This document shows positions 16,566 to 25,299 of a stretch of 64,000 nucleotides of DNA, in pieces. A program made the translations under genes and the position numbers. Under the pieces are notes generated by a model that made no database searches, was not told the DNA's origin, and worked only from the letters and a program-made list of their open reading frames with translations. The stretch covers positions 110,753 through 174,752 of the forward strand of contig CAVOYU010000010.1 of NCBI GenBank assembly GCA_963700775.1, written 5' to 3'. The stretch comes from Thermohalobaculum sp963700775. GTDB taxonomy: Bacteria > Pseudomonadota > Alphaproteobacteria > Rhodobacterales > Rhodobacteraceae. How positions within the stretch are numbered: the first letter of the stretch is position 1; each line of letters begins with the position of its first letter.

Positions 16566-17615
16566 CTATTCCGCCGCCTCGGCGCCGGTTCGCACGGGCG
16601 CGGCGAAGTGCGGCATCACATCCTCGGCGAAGTGCTGGATGCAGTCCATGGTCTCGGCCTGGCTGGCACCGAAATTCACGTTCAGGATCACCCGATCGAC
16701 ACCGGCCTCGGCATAGGGGCCAAGCTTGTCGACCATCTCGGCCGGGGTGCAGATGAGCAGGCTATCGGCCAGTTCCCCGATTGTCTGTTTCCGCGGCAGT
16801 GGAGCGATCATCCCGCCCTCGACGATTCCCGGCCCGGTGAACACGTTGTCGAAGCGGCTGTAGTAGTCGTGCGCCGCCTCGATCTTCGCCCGGCGGTCGG
16901 CGGCGTCCCTGGCCACGAAGGCGACCCGGGAAAGCGACAGCGTCAGCCCGCGCCCCCCGTCGCCCCGCTCGGCCTTGCCGCGCCGGAAGGCGGCCACCTG
17001 GTCCAGCATCATCTGGTGGTCGCCCGCCAGCGGTGTGGTCTGGATATGGAAGCCGCGCTTGGCGCAGGCATGGATGCCGTCCGGCACCATCACCGCCATC
17101 ATGATCGGCGGCCCGCCCGGCCGCACCGGGCGGGGCATGACCGTCAGCGGGTCGAACTTGTAGTATGGCCCGTCCCACGACACCTCCTCGCGGGTCAGCA
17201 GCGCGTTCAGCACGTCGAGCGACTCGTTGAACCTGTCGCGGCTGGTCTCCAGCGGCACCCCCAGGCGCTGCATCTCGTAGGCGAAGGCGCCGCGCCCGAC
17301 CCCCAGCATCAGCCGCCCGCCGGTGAAGATGTCGGCGGCGATCACCTCGCCGGCAAAGATGCGCATGTCGTGCAGCGGCAGCACCACGACGCTGGTCAGG
17401 ATCTTCAGCCGCTCGGTCGCATCGGCGATCTTGACCGCGAACTGCAACGGCGCCGGCATCAGCAGGATGTTGATCAGATGGTGCTCGGTGAGCGAGACCG
17501 CGTCATAGCCCAGGCGGTCCGCCAGCACCGCCTGCTCCAGCATGTCCCGGTAGAGCCGGTCGCCGCCGTAGCTCTTGTCCGGGTAATAGGCCGAGAGCTG
17601 GATGCTGAAGTCCAT
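16566..17615 (-). CDS. LLM-class flavin-dependent oxidoreductase
   Basis: A 349-residue luciferase-like monooxygenase with TIM-barrel segments typical of the family. These include AVLADRLGYDAVSLTEHH at the N terminus, LTSVVVLPLHDMRIFAGE, GGRLMLGVGRGAFAYEM and a C-terminal DKLGPYAEAGVDRVIL. These enzymes use reduced FMN to oxygenate diverse organics. The ATG at 17615 begins MDFSIQLSAY and follows a GGAGG site 5 nt upstream. First gene of a three-gene minus-strand operon with the tautomerase and the hydrolase. Confidence 0.88.
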   Translation of the reverse strand: MDFSIQLSAYYPDKSYGGDRLYRDMLEQAVLADRLGYDAVSLTEHHLINILLMPAPLQFAVKIADATERLKILTSVVVLPLHDMRIFAGEVIAADIFTGGRLMLGVGRGAFAYEMQRLGVPLETSRDRFNESLDVLNALLTREEVSWDGPYYKFDPLTVMPRPVRPGGPPIMMAVMVPDGIHACAKRGFHIQTTPLAGDHQMMLDQVAAFRRGKAERGDGGRGLTLSLSRVAFVARDAADRRAKIEAAHDYYSRFDNVFTGPGIVEGGMIAPLPRKQTIGELADSLLICTPAEMVDKLGPYAEAGVDRVILNVNFGASQAETMDCIQHFAEDVMPHFAAPVRTGAEAAE

Positions 17616-17878
17616 GGAATCCTCCGTGACACCGGCGGGATGGCCGGCAGCCGCCACAGAAAACCGGCAAACGGACTGAATCTGCAAACAAAATCTTTCG
17701 AACCCGGGTCTCCCCGTGGCTTCACCGGCCGGGGCGCGCCGGGCCGCCACGCGGATCGGACCGTCCCCGGGCCGCACGCGCCTGCCGGCCGGCGGGCCGA
17801 TCGCCAGTTCCAGCCCTTGCCCCCCGGCGGAAACTGCGCATTCTTGGCGCCGGCGCTTTGAAAAGGGGAGACAGACCG

Positions 17879-18593
17879 ATGGCGGATCGCTGGAAGATCA
17901 CCTGGCTCGGACATGCCTCGTTCCGGATCGAGGTCGGGAACCAGGTGCTGCTGCTCGATCCCTGGCTGAAGGGAAACCCGAGCTTCGACGAGGCGAACCG
18001 CGCCGCGGCGATCGCGGGCGCGACCCATATTCTGGTGACCCACGGCCATGGCGACCATGCGGCGGACGCGCCGGGCATCTCGGCCGAGACCGGGGCGCCG
18101 GTGGTCGGGATCTACGACTGGGTGACCTGGGTCAGCGCCCGGCACGGGCTGACGGGCGGCATCGGCATGAACAAGGGCGGCACGGTGACGCTCGGCAACG
18201 TGGCGGTAACCATGGTCAACGCGGTTCATTCCTCATCGGTCACCGGGGAGGGCGGGGTGCCCACTTATGCGGGCTGTGAGTTCGGGCTACATGATCGCCC
18301 ATGGCGGCCGCACGCTCTACGTCGCCGGCGACACCGACGTGATGGCGGATATGGGCATCTTCGCCGAGCTGCACGCGCCGGACTATGCCATCCTGCCGAT
18401 CGGCGGTCACTTCACCATGGATGCGAGGCGGGCGGCCTTTGCGGCGAAGAAGTTCTTCGACTTCAAGGTCGTGATCCCCAGTCACTACCGCACCTTCCCG
18501 CTGCTGGCGCAGTCTGCCGACGAGTTCCGCGCCCTGATGGCCCCGGCTCGCGTCGATGCGCCGGAGGTGATGGGCGTGGTGCTCTTGGAGTGA
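17879..18593 (+). pseudogene. UPF0173-type metal-dependent hydrolase, one frameshift
   Basis: A metallo-beta-lactamase fold protein of about 235 residues. The first part (ATG 17879, frame 2) begins KITWLGHASFRIEV and has VTHGHGDHAADAPGI, the HxHxDH metal site. Around 18280 the frame shifts by one and continues as GYMIAHGGRTLYVAGDTDVM and VIPSHYRTFPLL to a stop at 18593. Both halves match one UPF0173/YtnP-like hydrolase, so a single indel near 18275-18285 breaks it. That may be a real mutation or a sequence error; no homopolymer is obvious at the site. Confidence 0.8.
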
Positions 18594-18657
18594 GGCGCGC
18601 AGGGCCTTTCCGGCCCCCCATACGCAGCACCCCAACTCGCCCGAGGCGCCGGCCGGT

Positions 18658-18681
18658 GTCCGGGCCAGGTCAGGCCCGGAC
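18658..18681. terminator. Convergent-gene hairpin
   Basis: A perfect 9-bp stem GTCCGGGCC (18658-18666) and GGCCCGGAC (18673-18681) with a 6-nt loop lies between the convergent metallohydrolase and subtilase/PKD genes. No U-tract is present; probably a bidirectional GC-rich terminator. Confidence 0.5.
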
Positions 18682-18687
18682 CGGTCA

Positions 18688-20259
18688 TCAGATCTTCACC
18701 TCGTTCGAATAGGCTGAATAGCCAGCATCATTCGCCGCCTTCACACGGTACTTGAAGGTGCCACTGCCGGGACTGTCCGTGTAGGTCGTGACATCCGCAG
18801 CTACCGTCTTGATAACATCAAAGTCACAGGTCTTGCTGTTGCGCTTTCCGGTTTCCAGACAGCGCTCGACAACGAAGCCCGTCTCGTTTCCGGAATTGTC
18901 CGACCAGCTCAATACGACGCCGGTGACAACCTTGTCCTTGCCTCGCCCCGAGCTTTGAACCGACGCAGTCAGATTCGTCGGCGCGGCGGGAGGCTGGGTG
19001 TCCGGCGGCGCGTTGATCGTGACCGTGATCGAGTCGGAACCTCCAAGGCCCCCGCCGTCGGCAACTGAAGCGGTGATTGTGTGGGTTCCGAGGCTCAGCG
19101 CTAAGGTCGAGAAACTGCCGCCAGAGCCAATGGTGCCGTCTATGCTCGAGCTCCAAGCCAGCGATCCGGTCAAGTCACCATCCTCGGCATCGCTCGCGGT
19201 GCCGGAAAACGCGACTGATGCGCCTTGCGTAAAGCTCGCTCCGCTGGATGGCGCGGTGATCGACGCAGATGGCGGAGCGTTCGGTGTGGCCGGATCGCTG
19301 AGCCGGACCTCCTTGCTCACGGTATTGGTTGCACCGTCATCGTCGGTTACGGTCAGTGTTACAGTAGCCGGATCTGGACCATCCGCGGGGAAAGTGACGA
19401 TAATTTCGTGACCGGGCAAGACCGGCAAACCGAGTGCGGATCCGCCGTCGAAATCCCACACCCATGATGTGACGGTGCCGTCGCTATCCGTCGACGTGTC
19501 GGTGAATTTGCACTGATTTTCGACCAGCCCTCCGCACGGATTGAAATCTACGATAAACGAGGCTACCGGCGGCACGTTGGGTGCCGGCTCGGCCACGCTG
19601 ACCGATTTGGTTTCGGTATCGATGCCGCCGCCGTCGTCCGTGACTGTCAGCGTCACCTCATACGTTCCCGTGCCCGGATAGGTGTGGGACGGATCGGCGT
19701 TCGTCGATGTTCCGCCATCGCCGAAGTCCCAAGCCCACGAGTCGACAGTGCCGTCCGCGTCCGAGGACGAATCGATGAAGTTCGCCGTCAGGCCGGACGT
19801 CGTGAAGCTGAAACCGGCCGTCGGCGGGATGTTCACGCCCGCCGGGCTGACAGTGATCGTGTGCGACTGGCTGTCGGTCGCACCTTCGTTATCGGTGACG
19901 GTTAGAGTGACGGTATAAGTACCGCCTCCGTCGTAGGTGAAATCCGGATTCTGCTGGTCGGGCTCGTCGCCGCTGCCAGCGCCGCCAAAATTCCAACTCC
20001 ACGACACCACGCCGCCATCAACATCGATCGAGGTGTCGGTAAAGCTGCAGGCGAGGTCATTGCAGACGAAGGTGAAGCCCGCGACGGGAAGCTTGTTCCC
20101 CCCGACCACCGGCGCAGGCGCGCCCATGGAGATTTCGAAGTCGAACGCCCCCCCTGCCCCTGATTGGTTTGGTCGGTTGCCGGGTAGACCCGGAACCGGT
20201 AGCTGCCGGTGCTCTGCGGGATGAAATGCACCAGTTCGGCGCGTCCCGCGCCGCCACAC
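18688..20259 (-). CDS. PKD/Fn3-repeat tail of the subtilase
   Basis: The recognisable protein begins FDFEISMGAPAPVV (about 20140) and has three PKD domains with the hallmark WSWNFGGAGSG, WAWDFGDGGTS and WVWDFDGGS. These are followed by an Ig-like segment (ASITAPSSGASFTQGASV) and a final fibronectin type III domain ending YRVKAANDAGYSAYSNEV. It has no start of its own. Segment SGEISESLCPSAGECGG...FRVYPATDQTNQ, read in another frame between about 20300 and 20155, joins it to the upstream protease. It is therefore the C-terminal part of one secreted protein, split by two compensating indels; one of them lies at a run of seven G/C bases near 20150. The tail probably binds glycans or cell-surface proteins. 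Confidence 0.78.
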   Translation of the reverse strand: MWRRGTRRTGAFHPAEHRQLPVPGLPGNRPNQSGAGGAFDFEISMGAPAPVVGGNKLPVAGFTFVCNDLACSFTDTSIDVDGGVVSWSWNFGGAGSGDEPDQQNPDFTYDGGGTYTVTLTVTDNEGATDSQSHTITVSPAGVNIPPTAGFSFTTSGLTANFIDSSSDADGTVDSWAWDFGDGGTSTNADPSHTYPGTGTYEVTLTVTDDGGGIDTETKSVSVAEPAPNVPPVASFIVDFNPCGGLVENQCKFTDTSTDSDGTVTSWVWDFDGGSALGLPVLPGHEIIVTFPADGPDPATVTLTVTDDDGATNTVSKEVRLSDPATPNAPPSASITAPSSGASFTQGASVAFSGTASDAEDGDLTGSLAWSSSIDGTIGSGGSFSTLALSLGTHTITASVADGGGLGGSDSITVTINAPPDTQPPAAPTNLTASVQSSGRGKDKVVTGVVLSWSDNSGNETGFVVERCLETGKRNSKTCDFDVIKTVAADVTTYTDSPGSGTFKYRVKAANDAGYSAYSNEVKI

Positions 20260-20298
20260 TCGCCAGCGGACGGGCAGAGGCTTTCGGATATCTCGCCG

Positions 20299-22107
20299 CT
20301 ACCGGGGGTTACCGGAGACCAACTCCCGGGAACTCAACTCGCGTTCGAGCACCAGCTCGAGATCCGGGGACCAGTAGGTGACTTCGCCGATGCAGGTGCC
20401 CAGGAACACGAAAACGCATTCCTGCACGACCTCACCTTCGATCGTGGCGGTGCCGGCGATCGGAAGGCCCAGTAGGTCGGAGGTAACCGTGAACTGGTGC
20501 GTCCAGGTGCCGTTGTCCGCGACGCTCTCGCCGGAAAGCCGGGTGTAGCCCGGATAGGCGTTCGGCACATACGCCAGGGAGCCTGCCGCCTCGGCGATGG
20601 CGCTGTAGGCGTCGATCACACCATGCCCGTATTCGCTATCGAGTCCGGGCGCCCCCCGATCCTCGGCCGTGGCAGCCAGGATCTGGCGGACCTTCTCATG
20701 CGGCAGCCCGCCCGCATCGGCACTGCCGAGCGACGGGTTGGCCTCCAGCATCAGCGCGATGACACCGCTCACAAAGGGCGCCGACATCGATGTGCCGCTG
20801 GCTACCCCATAGGCGTTCGGGCTGGATCCGATATAGGACGACAGAACCGCCGAACCTGGCGCCGCAATGTCAGGCTTGATCCGGATGAAGGCGCCGTTGG
20901 CGTCGATCACCGGGCCGCGGCTGGAAAAGCTGTTCAGGTAGAGCCCGTCATCCTGCCAGTTGGCCGCCGGGTTGCCAGACCATTCAGCGATCGACCCGAC
21001 GGTGATCGCATTCTCGGCGACTCCGGGACTACCGATGGTGCTCGGCACGGCACCCGAGTTGCCTGCCGAGATGACCAAGATCTTCGGCTCGGTCTGGCCG
21101 CCGCAAAGGGAGACGCCGGAAAATCCGGGAATCGATGGCGCATAGTCCGGATCGGCGATGCAGTTTGCGGCCACGCTCATCGGATCGTTGCCATCGGTCG
21201 AGCCGCCGCCGAGACTCATCGAGATGATGTCGACGTCGCTGCGCGCTGCGCACCACTCCATGCCCTCGAGGACCAGCGCATCGTCGCCCTGCCCCTGGTT
21301 GTTCAGCACCTTGGCCACAACGAGATCGGCGGCAGGCGCGACACCGATCGCCTCGGCGGCAAAGCTGGTAGATCCGAGCCCGTCGCCGGCGACAATCCCC
21401 GAGACATGGGTTCCGTGGCCCTGATCGTCATAGGGATTGGCGTGACCGGCGACCGCGTCATGGAAATGGATCGCGCTCAGCGGTCCTTCGCCCGGGCCTT
21501 TGGTATCCAGAATCTCGTGCCCCGGCGTGATCCCGGTATCGATGACGCAGACCGTCACACCGGTCCCGTCGAAGCCGAAATCGAGTCGCGCGCTCGTGGC
21601 GCCCATGTCGGCATTCGAGGGAATGTCGAAAGCCTCGACCGTCATCACCTCAGAAATGCGAAACAGGCCGTTCGCCCGCGACATGCCGCGGATTTGCCCC
21701 GCCGTCAGCGATGCCTGAAAGCCGTTGATCACCGAGAACTCTCGCGTTACCGCGAACGGCCCCGCCGCCGCCTGGCCGCGGGCGACCGCATTCGGCCCGC
21801 CGAAGACCACGATCACGTCGAACCTTTCGCCCGGCTGCCCTGCCGCGAGCTTCGCACCGAGCGTGTCCTCGACGCGATCGGCATCGGCGTCGCCGCGATT
21901 TACGCCCAGCGCCAGTCCCGGCGGCGACGAAGGTCCGGTGCCCGGCCGATCCTCCTTTGGGGCCGAGACGGCTGGCGCCGCCATGAGCAACGCCAGGCAG
22001 AGGGCGCCAGCTAGGCTGGTGGCAGTATTCAGCGATGGCGCCCGGCCAAAGGCCTGGCGGCACAAGAGTCCACGGAATTTCGCGATTGCGATATAAGCAC
22101 GCGCCAT
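20299..22107 (-). CDS. Subtilisin-like serine protease (S8), N-terminal part
   Basis: A 602-residue secreted protease. ATG 22107 precedes an N-terminal hydrophobic signal segment (SLAGALCLALLMAAPAVSA, residues 31-49) and a propeptide-like stretch (residues 95-155). The catalytic domain follows: Asp190 in VCVIDTGI, His231 in GHGTHVSGIVAG, the oxyanion Asn350 in VISAGNSG, and Ser440 in ASGTSMSAPFVSG. A P-domain-like C-terminal region (NGTWTHQFTV, SPDLELVLERE) runs into a stop at 20299. The next bases in another frame continue the protein into PKD repeats, so the natural product is about 1,140 residues. Confidence 0.9.
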   Translation of the reverse strand: MARAYIAIAKFRGLLCRQAFGRAPSLNTATSLAGALCLALLMAAPAVSAPKEDRPGTGPSSPPGLALGVNRGDADADRVEDTLGAKLAAGQPGERFDVIVVFGGPNAVARGQAAAGPFAVTREFSVINGFQASLTAGQIRGMSRANGLFRISEVMTVEAFDIPSNADMGATSARLDFGFDGTGVTVCVIDTGITPGHEILDTKGPGEGPLSAIHFHDAVAGHANPYDDQGHGTHVSGIVAGDGLGSTSFAAEAIGVAPAADLVVAKVLNNQGQGDDALVLEGMEWCAARSDVDIISMSLGGGSTDGNDPMSVAANCIADPDYAPSIPGFSGVSLCGGQTEPKILVISAGNSGAVPSTIGSPGVAENAITVGSIAEWSGNPAANWQDDGLYLNSFSSRGPVIDANGAFIRIKPDIAAPGSAVLSSYIGSSPNAYGVASGTSMSAPFVSGVIALMLEANPSLGSADAGGLPHEKVRQILAATAEDRGAPGLDSEYGHGVIDAYSAIAEAAGSLAYVPNAYPGYTRLSGESVADNGTWTHQFTVTSDLLGLPIAGTATIEGEVVQECVFVFLGTCIGEVTYWSPDLELVLERELSSRELVSGNPR

Positions 22108-22349
22108 TTTCGGTCCCCCAACCCGGCGTAATACTTTGGCGCTGCTCGGAACCTCACGCGTCGTTTCTATGGCGGAAAATCTGGAAAACAGTACCAGATA
22201 TGGCATTCGACGCAAAGCATTCGGTCAAGCATGTGCGGCAATTTCCGCTGATTTTAGAAACTTTCGGCACGAATTCCCGCCGAATAGTCCCTTTCTGCCA
22301 CCAATCTGGAAACACCGATCCGTTTGTAGCCGCCAATCCGGCACCGATC

Positions 22350-22988
22350 TCACGTCAAGCCTTCCAGAAACCGGTGCAGGTGAGCGATGCGGCGGTCCAC
22401 CCAGGCGGGCGCCTTCGCGCCGGTCTCTTGGCACAGCCATACGGTCCGCATCCCCAGCGTCTTCGGCACCTCGAGGTTCCGCGCATCGTCCTCGATCATC
22501 GCGGCGCGCCGCGGATCGACGGCGGCAAGGATGACGATCCGGTCATAGGCGACGCGGTGCGGCTTCGGCACCAGGCCCTTGTCCTCGATCGCGTAGACAC
22601 CGTCGAAGGCACCGGACAATCCGCGCGCCGCGAGCACCCGGGTGGCGTGGGCGCGAGAGCCGTTGGTATGCACGAGCTTGCGGCCGGGCAGCCTGCCGAT
22701 CGCCTCGATGAGCGTCTTGTCGAGAGTCAGCGCCGAGAGATCGATGGCGTGGACCTCGTCGAGGAAGTGCCCCGCATCGACCCCGTGTTCGTCCATCAGC
22801 CCACCGAGCGTGGTGCCGTAGCGCTCCCAGTAGCTCCGGCGCAGCCGGTCGGCCTCGGCCCGGCCGACGCCGAGCTCGCGCATGATGAAACCGGTCATGC
22901 GGGAGTTGATCTGATCGAAAAGACGCGCAGATGGGTGATAGAGAGTGTTGTCGAGGTCGAATATCCAGGTCTCGACGTGATCAAACAT
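22350..22988 (-). CDS. HAD-family pyrimidine 5'-nucleotidase-like protein
   Basis: A 212-residue haloacid dehalogenase-type phosphatase. Motif I is WIFDLDNTLYHPSARLF (nucleophile Asp near residue 10), motif II is HTNGSRAHATRVL, and motif III/IV is KGLVPKPHRVAYD then AAMIEDDARNLEVP. The DLDNTLY variant and size are typical of the SDT1/PhoA-like pyrimidine 5'-nucleotidases of alphaproteobacteria, which dephosphorylate UMP/CMP. The ATG at 22988 starts just before motif I; the longer open frame is antisense to the methyltransferase gene. Confidence 0.87.
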   Translation of the reverse strand: MFDHVETWIFDLDNTLYHPSARLFDQINSRMTGFIMRELGVGRAEADRLRRSYWERYGTTLGGLMDEHGVDAGHFLDEVHAIDLSALTLDKTLIEAIGRLPGRKLVHTNGSRAHATRVLAARGLSGAFDGVYAIEDKGLVPKPHRVAYDRIVILAAVDPRRAAMIEDDARNLEVPKTLGMRTVWLCQETGAKAPAWVDRRIAHLHRFLEGLT

Positions 22989-23057
22989 CGGCGGGTCGGC
23001 TCCAGGGCGGCGTGCTCGCCGGGTGTAGCGGATTCTCCGGGTGGGAGGGAAGCGGAG

Positions 23058-23891
23058 ATGGCGGAAGCGGAAATGTGGTCCGGCGCGATGGGCCGGAGTT
23101 GGGCGGAGAACGCCGCGGCTATGGACCGCCAGCTCGAACCGGTCAGCACCGTCGCCCTCGCGGCGCTGGAGCCCCAGCCGGGCGAGCGGATCCTCGACCT
23201 CGGCTGCGGCGCCGGGGCGACGACCGCCGCGCTCGCTGCCGCGGTCGGGCCGCAGGGAGGGGTGACGGGGGTCGACATCTCGGCCGACCAGATCGCCGCG
23301 GCGCGCGCTCGGCCCGGCTGCGAGAGGGCCGAGTTCATCGTCGGCGACGCCCAGAGCTGGCCCTTTGCACCGGCTTCCCATGATGCGCTGTTCTCGCGCT
23401 TCGGCGGCATGTTCTTCGGCGACCCGCCGACGGCCTATGCCAATCTCCGCCGGGCGCTGAAGCCCGGGGGGCGGGTCGTGCTGGCCGTATGGCGGGCGAT
23501 GAAGCTCAATCCCTGGGCATTGGTTCCGGCATCCGTGGCGGCCGAACTGCTGGGGCCGGTCGCCCCGCCGCCGCCCGGCACGCCTGGGCCGTTCGCCTGG
23601 GCCGAGCCGGACTACTTCGCCCCGATCCTCGAAGGCGCCGGCTTCACCGGCACCACCTGGGCCGAGGCGCCGGTGATGCTGCAGGTCGGCGTGCCGGGCG
23701 ACGCGCCGGCGGTCGAGCGGGCCGCGGCCATGCTGATGCGGATCGGCCCCCTGGCCCGGCGCCTGACCGATCAGCCGCCGGCGGTCCTGGCGACCGCGGC
23801 CAGGCAGCTGACCCGGGTCCTGGAGCCCCATGTCAGCGACGGCTGGGTCCGCATGCCGGGCGTGATCTGGCTGATCCGCGCGCGCGCCTGA
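23058..23891 (+). CDS. Class I SAM-dependent methyltransferase
   Basis: A 277-residue methyltransferase of the UbiE/COQ5-like type. Motif I ERILDLGCGAGATTAALAAA is near residue 48, followed by GVTGVDISADQIAAARARPG and the post-motif ANLRRALKPGGRVVLAVWR. It starts at ATG 23058 after an AGGGA site; the open frame upstream is a shadow. It is divergent from the HAD gene by 69 nt and convergent with msrB across only 9 nt. The substrate is not identifiable. Confidence 0.87.
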   Translation: MAEAEMWSGAMGRSWAENAAAMDRQLEPVSTVALAALEPQPGERILDLGCGAGATTAALAAAVGPQGGVTGVDISADQIAAARARPGCERAEFIVGDAQSWPFAPASHDALFSRFGGMFFGDPPTAYANLRRALKPGGRVVLAVWRAMKLNPWALVPASVAAELLGPVAPPPPGTPGPFAWAEPDYFAPILEGAGFTGTTWAEAPVMLQVGVPGDAPAVERAAAMLMRIGPLARRLTDQPPAVLATAARQLTRVLEPHVSDGWVRMPGVIWLIRARA

Positions 23892-23900
23892 CGGAACGGA

Positions 23901-24341
23901 CTACTCGCCAGGTGACGCCGCAGGCTCCCCAGAGGCGACGGCACCGGAATCGACCGGCTCGAACTCCAGCGCCACGCCGTTGATGCAATAGCGCAGGCCC
24001 GTGGGCTTCGGGCCGTCCTCGAACACATGGCCGAGATGGGCGTCGCAGCGGGCACAGTGGACCTCGGTGCGGGTCATGAACCAGCTCCGGTCGGTGCTGG
24101 TGCCGACCGCACCCTCGACGGCCGGCTGCCAGAAGCTCGGCCACCCAGTGCCGGAGTTGAACTTGTGCGCCTGGTCGAACACCCCGGTGCCGCAGCAGAC
24201 GCACCGGAATAGCCCGGCTTCCTTCGGAAAATGGTCGTGGGTGAAGGGCCGCTCGGTGCCGTGGCGACGGGTCACGCGGTAGGCCTCGGGCGAAAGCATC
24301 TCGCGCCACTCTGCATCGCTGCGCGTCACCTTCCCGGTCAT
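23901..24341 (-). CDS. msrB: Peptide-methionine (R)-S-oxide reductase
   Basis: A 146-residue MsrB reducing Met-R-sulfoxide in proteins. The zinc ligands are the CVCCG and CARC motifs, and the catalytic Cys is in GLRYCINGVALEF; HKFNSGTGWPSF and HLGHVFEDGPKPTG are family signatures. The ATG at 24341 follows GGAAGGA 6 nt upstream, better than the ATG ten codons before. It is divergent from the ornithine acyltransferase gene. Confidence 0.95.
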   Translation of the reverse strand: MTGKVTRSDAEWREMLSPEAYRVTRRHGTERPFTHDHFPKEAGLFRCVCCGTGVFDQAHKFNSGTGWPSFWQPAVEGAVGTSTDRSWFMTRTEVHCARCDAHLGHVFEDGPKPTGLRYCINGVALEFEPVDSGAVASGEPAASPGE

Positions 24342-24458
24342 CAGGCTTCCTTCCTGCACTTGTTTGGGCATCAGTCACACTCACGTAACCATGATGTGCT
24401 CCAATATAGCGCGGATGGGCTTTCTGCCGAGAGGGGCGGCTCTCACGGAGGTGCGAGC

Positions 24459-25220
24459 ATGGGTTTCTTCCTGAATGCGAAGTATCGGGCGAGGTTTGCG
24501 GACGGCGAGTCGGACGTTCAGCGATGCCAGCAACTCCGCTACCTGGCGTTCATCTCCGGGCGCGGACTCGCCCGTGCGGCGGAGGCGCCGGAGACCGACA
24601 GCGACGCCTTCGATACGGTCTGCCGGCATGTAATGATCGAGGAGGCGCGCAGCGGTCAGCTGGTCTGCTGCTTCCGCATGCTGCCGCTGGAAAGCGGGGC
24701 CGAGATCGGACGGAGCTACTCGGCGCAGTTCTATGGCCTCAGCAAGCTTGCGCGCTTTCCGGGGCGGATGGTCGAGTTGGGGCGTTTCTGCGTCCATCCG
24801 GCCCATTGCGATCCGGCGATCCTGAGGCTTGCCTGGAGCACCATGAGCCGCTTCGTCGAGGACAAGGGGGTCGAGCTGATCTTCGGCTGCTCGTCCTTCC
24901 ACGGTGTCGATGCCGATGCCTACATGGACGCCTTCGCGCTGCTGAAGGACAAGCATCTGGCGCCGAAACGCTGGCTGCCGCGCGTGAAGGCGCCGAAGGT
25001 GTTCCGCTTCGCCCGGCTGCTGCGACTGGCGCGGCCGGACCTCAGGTTGGCGCTGAGGCGCATGCCGCCGCTGCTGCGCTCCTATCTGGCGATGGGCGGT
25101 TGGGTCTCGGACCACGCGGTGATCGATCCGGATCTGAACACGCTGCATGTGTTCACCGGGGTCGAGGTGAGGCGGGTGCCGACGAAACGGGCGGGGATCC
25201 TGCGCCGGGCAAGGACCTGA
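24459..25220 (+). CDS. L-ornithine N-alpha-acyltransferase-like GNAT (OlsB type)
   Basis: A 253-residue acyltransferase of the OlsB/PlsC-independent GNAT type, which attaches a 3-hydroxyacyl chain from ACP to ornithine in the first step of ornithine-lipid synthesis. It shows RYLAFISGRGL at the N terminus, MVELGRFCVHPAHCDPAILRL (the family's E-L-G-R-x-C-V-H core, residues 103 onward), LIFGCSSFHGVD and LRSYLAMGGWVSDHAVID. The start at ATG 24459 follows GGAGGTG. The partner OlsA acyltransferase is not in the window. A related N-acyl amino acid product is the alternative. Confidence 0.72.
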   Translation: MGFFLNAKYRARFADGESDVQRCQQLRYLAFISGRGLARAAEAPETDSDAFDTVCRHVMIEEARSGQLVCCFRMLPLESGAEIGRSYSAQFYGLSKLARFPGRMVELGRFCVHPAHCDPAILRLAWSTMSRFVEDKGVELIFGCSSFHGVDADAYMDAFALLKDKHLAPKRWLPRVKAPKVFRFARLLRLARPDLRLALRRMPPLLRSYLAMGGWVSDHAVIDPDLNTLHVFTGVEVRRVPTKRAGILRRART

Positions 25221-25299
25221 GCCGCGCCGGGGCGCTTGCCCGGCGGCGCGGCGGCGCTAAGCTGGCCGCGACCCGCCGAAGCCGACCCGGGACGCAACG

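Noticed and set aside
20497..22014. 505-codon plus-strand open frame
   Set aside because: Antisense to the subtilase, whose catalytic triad proves the minus-strand reading.
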